NCBI GenBank assembly: GCA_000174895.1
Contig: ACOK01000118.1
Span: forward strand, 25,215 to 89,214
Source of the DNA: Ruminococcus flavefaciens FD-1
GTDB lineage: Bacteria; Bacillota; Clostridia; Oscillospirales; Ruminococcaceae
Length of the DNA: 64,000 nt
Direction of reading: 5' to 3'
In this document: in pieces, positions 62,525 through 64,000 of the stretch
Layout: every line of letters begins with the position of its first letter
How positions within the stretch are numbered: position 1 is the first letter of the stretch
Position numbers and translations under genes: made by a program
The notes under the pieces: generated by a model
Told to the model about the DNA's origin: nothing
Databases searched by the model: none
Seen by the model: the letters and a program-made list of their open reading frames with translations, nothing else

Positions 62525-63685
62525 TTATATATCATTTAACAATTCAACTGCCCGTGCCTTTTGTTCATCAATAATATGTACGTAGGTATTATAGGTAAAT
62601 GTCACGCTTGCATGACCAAGTATCTCAGATACGACCTTTATATCCACACCCTTGCGTATTGCAGATGAAGCAAATGTGTGACGCAATGTGTGTATTCCGG
62701 ATGGATCCGGGATCTTTGCCGCTCTTGCAATCTTACTATAGCTGTTAGCAACCACTGTTTTATCCGGAATCTGCTTTGTACCATTAACAATAAAGCAATC
62801 ATCATCTCCGCCAAACAAACTGCGCTGAGTTTCAAGTATCTGTATCGCTTTTTGATTTAAAGGTATTACTCTTGGCTTACCTGATTTAGTCGTATCCTGT
62901 ACAGTGAGTGTACGTTTCTTAGGTTTGGCGGAATAATCATACACTACGACAACAGCCTTGTTTACACTGAGGATTTTGTGTTGAAAGTCAATATCTTTCC
63001 ATTTGAGTGCAGATAGTTCACCCACACGTAAACCTGTATAAAGAATAAGGCAAATGATATTACCATATACATACTTCGGAATATTAAAGTTTGACTGTGA
63101 AACACAAGCCTGCGCTTTGAATGTCTGAATCTCATCATCGTTCAGGAAACGCCGTTCCTTTTTTTCAAAGTTGTCTTTGCTTGGCAGTTTAACACCCATA
63201 CATGGATTCTTGGTGATATAATCCTTGAAAACTGCATAGTTCAAACACTCATTCAGAATAACATATGCCTTGTGGATAGTACCGTAAGCGTAATCGAGTT
63301 CAATCATTTTATTAATCAAGTCAGTCTGTATGATCTCAGGTGTAAGATTGCTGATAGACAGATATCCTAAATGTTCATTTACTTGATTAGCTGACACCAG
63401 CACACTATCATAAGATGTACTGCGGATAGATACTTTCTTTACCGTTTCGATATACGTATTAATTAAGTTATCCAATGCCATGGACTGTACTATTGCAGCG
63501 CTTGCCGTTCCTGCACAAAGTTTGAAGTTGTTCATCTTCTCAACAACCTCACCTTGTTTCTTGCCTCGGAACTTCTTATACTTAGGTTTGCCGTTTTGCG
63601 AGTAGCCAAGCAGAATCTGAGCGTTCCAATACCCTTGTTTATCCTTGTATATACTGCCCTCGCCTTTTGCCCGTCTTGCCGTAAT
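62525..63685 (-). CDS. Tyrosine recombinase/integrase 2 beside a tRNA-Gln site; start codon unusual
   Basis: Tyrosine recombinase: N-terminal AP2-like domain (KGEGSIYKDKQGYWNAQILL), SAM-like domain, and catalytic domain with Arg (YTGLRVGELSALKWKDI), His-x-x-Arg (HTLRHTFASSAIRKG), His (ILGHASVTF) and Tyr (YNTYVH). An ATG at 63739 would give 404 residues, but that start lies upstream of a strong AGGAGG which then encodes Gly-Gly-Gly-Gly; the likely start is the ATT at 63685 or the ACG after it (about 386 residues). Being next to the tRNA-Gln remnant, it is the enzyme for that attachment site. Confidence 0.9.
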   Translation of the reverse strand: MTARRAKGEGSIYKDKQGYWNAQILLGYSQNGKPKYKKFRGKKQGEVVEKMNNFKLCAGTASAAIVQSMALDNLINTYIETVKKVSIRSTSYDSVLVSANQVNEHLGYLSISNLTPEIIQTDLINKMIELDYAYGTIHKAYVILNECLNYAVFKDYITKNPCMGVKLPSKDNFEKKERRFLNDDEIQTFKAQACVSQSNFNIPKYVYGNIICLILYTGLRVGELSALKWKDIDFQHKILSVNKAVVVVYDYSAKPKKRTLTVQDTTKSGKPRVIPLNQKAIQILETQRSLFGGDDDCFIVNGTKQIPDKTVVANSYSKIARAAKIPDPSGIHTLRHTFASSAIRKGVDIKVVSEILGHASVTFTYNTYVHIIDEQKARAVELLNDI

Positions 63686-63738
63686 ACCACCTCCTCCGTT
63701 TATATTATAAACTCTCAACTGTTTTTTGTCAAGGAACA

Positions 63739-63757
63739 TATGAGAGTTTATGAGAGT
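63739..63757. repeat. Two TATGAGAGT direct repeats, possible integrase arm sites
   Basis: TATGAGAGT occurs at 63739-63747 and 63749-63757 (10 bp apart); an inverted ACTCTCA lies at 63710-63716. One helical turn spacing next to an integrase gene suggests arm-type or regulatory binding sites. Confidence 0.5.
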
Positions 63758-63891
63758 ATATTATGTCAGAAATCGGAGTAAAAGATAGATAAAAATGCAA
63801 CAGCGATAATCAAGGCTAAATAGCGTAAAATAGCGATATGTCATCGATTCGATCTGTAACCGTTTTCAAATGCAAATCATGCGAAATATTC

Positions 63892-63937
63892 CTTTGACTC
63901 TGTCATCTCGTGGGTTCAAATCCCGCCATCCCAACCA
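63892..63937 (+). other. 3' half of tRNA-Gln(UUG), attachment site remnant
   Basis: It reads from the anticodon loop (CTTTGAC, anticodon TTG) through the T arm (GTGGG-TTCAAAT-CCCGC), acceptor strand CATCCCA and ACCA. The 5' half, which would start TGGGATG, is absent upstream. This is the usual att end left when an element integrates into a tRNA gene. The element lies to the left of this site, so an intact tRNA-Gln should stand at its other end, outside the window. Confidence 0.82.
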
Positions 63938-64000
63938 TAGTGAGACGTCACAATGTAGATAATACTCATTTGACGTCAGAGAAAAGCATCTCTGTTTAAT

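Noticed and set aside
63838..63937. Complete tRNA gene
   Set aside because: The acceptor 5' strand (TGGGATG) and D arm are absent upstream, so only the 3' half is present.

Overview
The window looks like accessory DNA of a low-GC anaerobic Firmicute of the Ruminococcus type. The reasons are several secreted proteins with type I dockerins (cellulosome docking modules), BspA-like leucine-rich-repeat proteins, an agr quorum-sensing operon of clostridial type, a Spo0A C-terminal-domain protein, IS21-family elements and a Gram-positive conjugative element. The genus is inferred from protein families only.

Left part (1-34.5 kb), AT-rich. It opens with an ECF sigma factor coupled to a Thr-rich, probably anti-sigma, membrane protein. 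A secreted LRR-dockerin gene follows, whose leader has been displaced by an IS21-family element. From 7 to 21 kb lies what I read as a polymorphic toxin/immunity island: a 1275-residue secreted protein with calcium-binding repeats and its lipoprotein partner, a duplicated lipoprotein preceded by an orphan C-terminal fragment of a related protein, a dockerin-bearing 1123-residue protein with a putative zincin-like C-terminal domain, three tandem paralogous small genes that look like immunity genes, and a SUKH-3-like gene split by a second, intact IS21-family element. From 21.5 to 31.5 kb come a broken ECF sigma gene, a small regulator cluster, a near-copy of the first LRR-dockerin gene, a DNRLRE/papain-like protein, Spo0A-C, another LRR-dockerin protein and a small dockerin protein. 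The agr operon (agrA, agrC, agrB, agrD) occupies 31.6-34.5 kb. Its AgrD has no cysteine, so its signal would have to be a serine lactone.

Right part (34.6-63.9 kb) is an integrative conjugative or mobilizable element, almost all on the minus strand and tightly overlapping. It holds a tyrosine integrase flanked by 20-bp inverted repeats, a MobP-type relaxase and accessory protein, a candidate oriT, two ArdA-like proteins, a VirB4, PrgI, VirB6 and VirD4 type IV secretion core, a primase-like TOPRIM protein, a VirB2-like small membrane protein, a class B sortase and its likely substrate (NlpC/P60 domain plus SpaA repeats), a Dam-type methylase and an ArdC-like protein. Two autonomous AAA-ATPase/PD-(D/E)XK cassettes, each with its own promoter and terminator, sit in or next to it. 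A second tyrosine integrase lies beside the 3' half of a tRNA-Gln(UUG), which marks an attachment site.

Points most worth a second look: (1) many cytoplasmic accessory proteins of the conjugative element end in an acidic stretch plus a short hydrophobic tail, a possible type IV translocation signal; (2) toxins that carry dockerins; (3) the cysteine-free AgrD; (4) a third small ORF conserved in both IS21-type elements; (5) two copies of a 160-bp nested-palindrome element.
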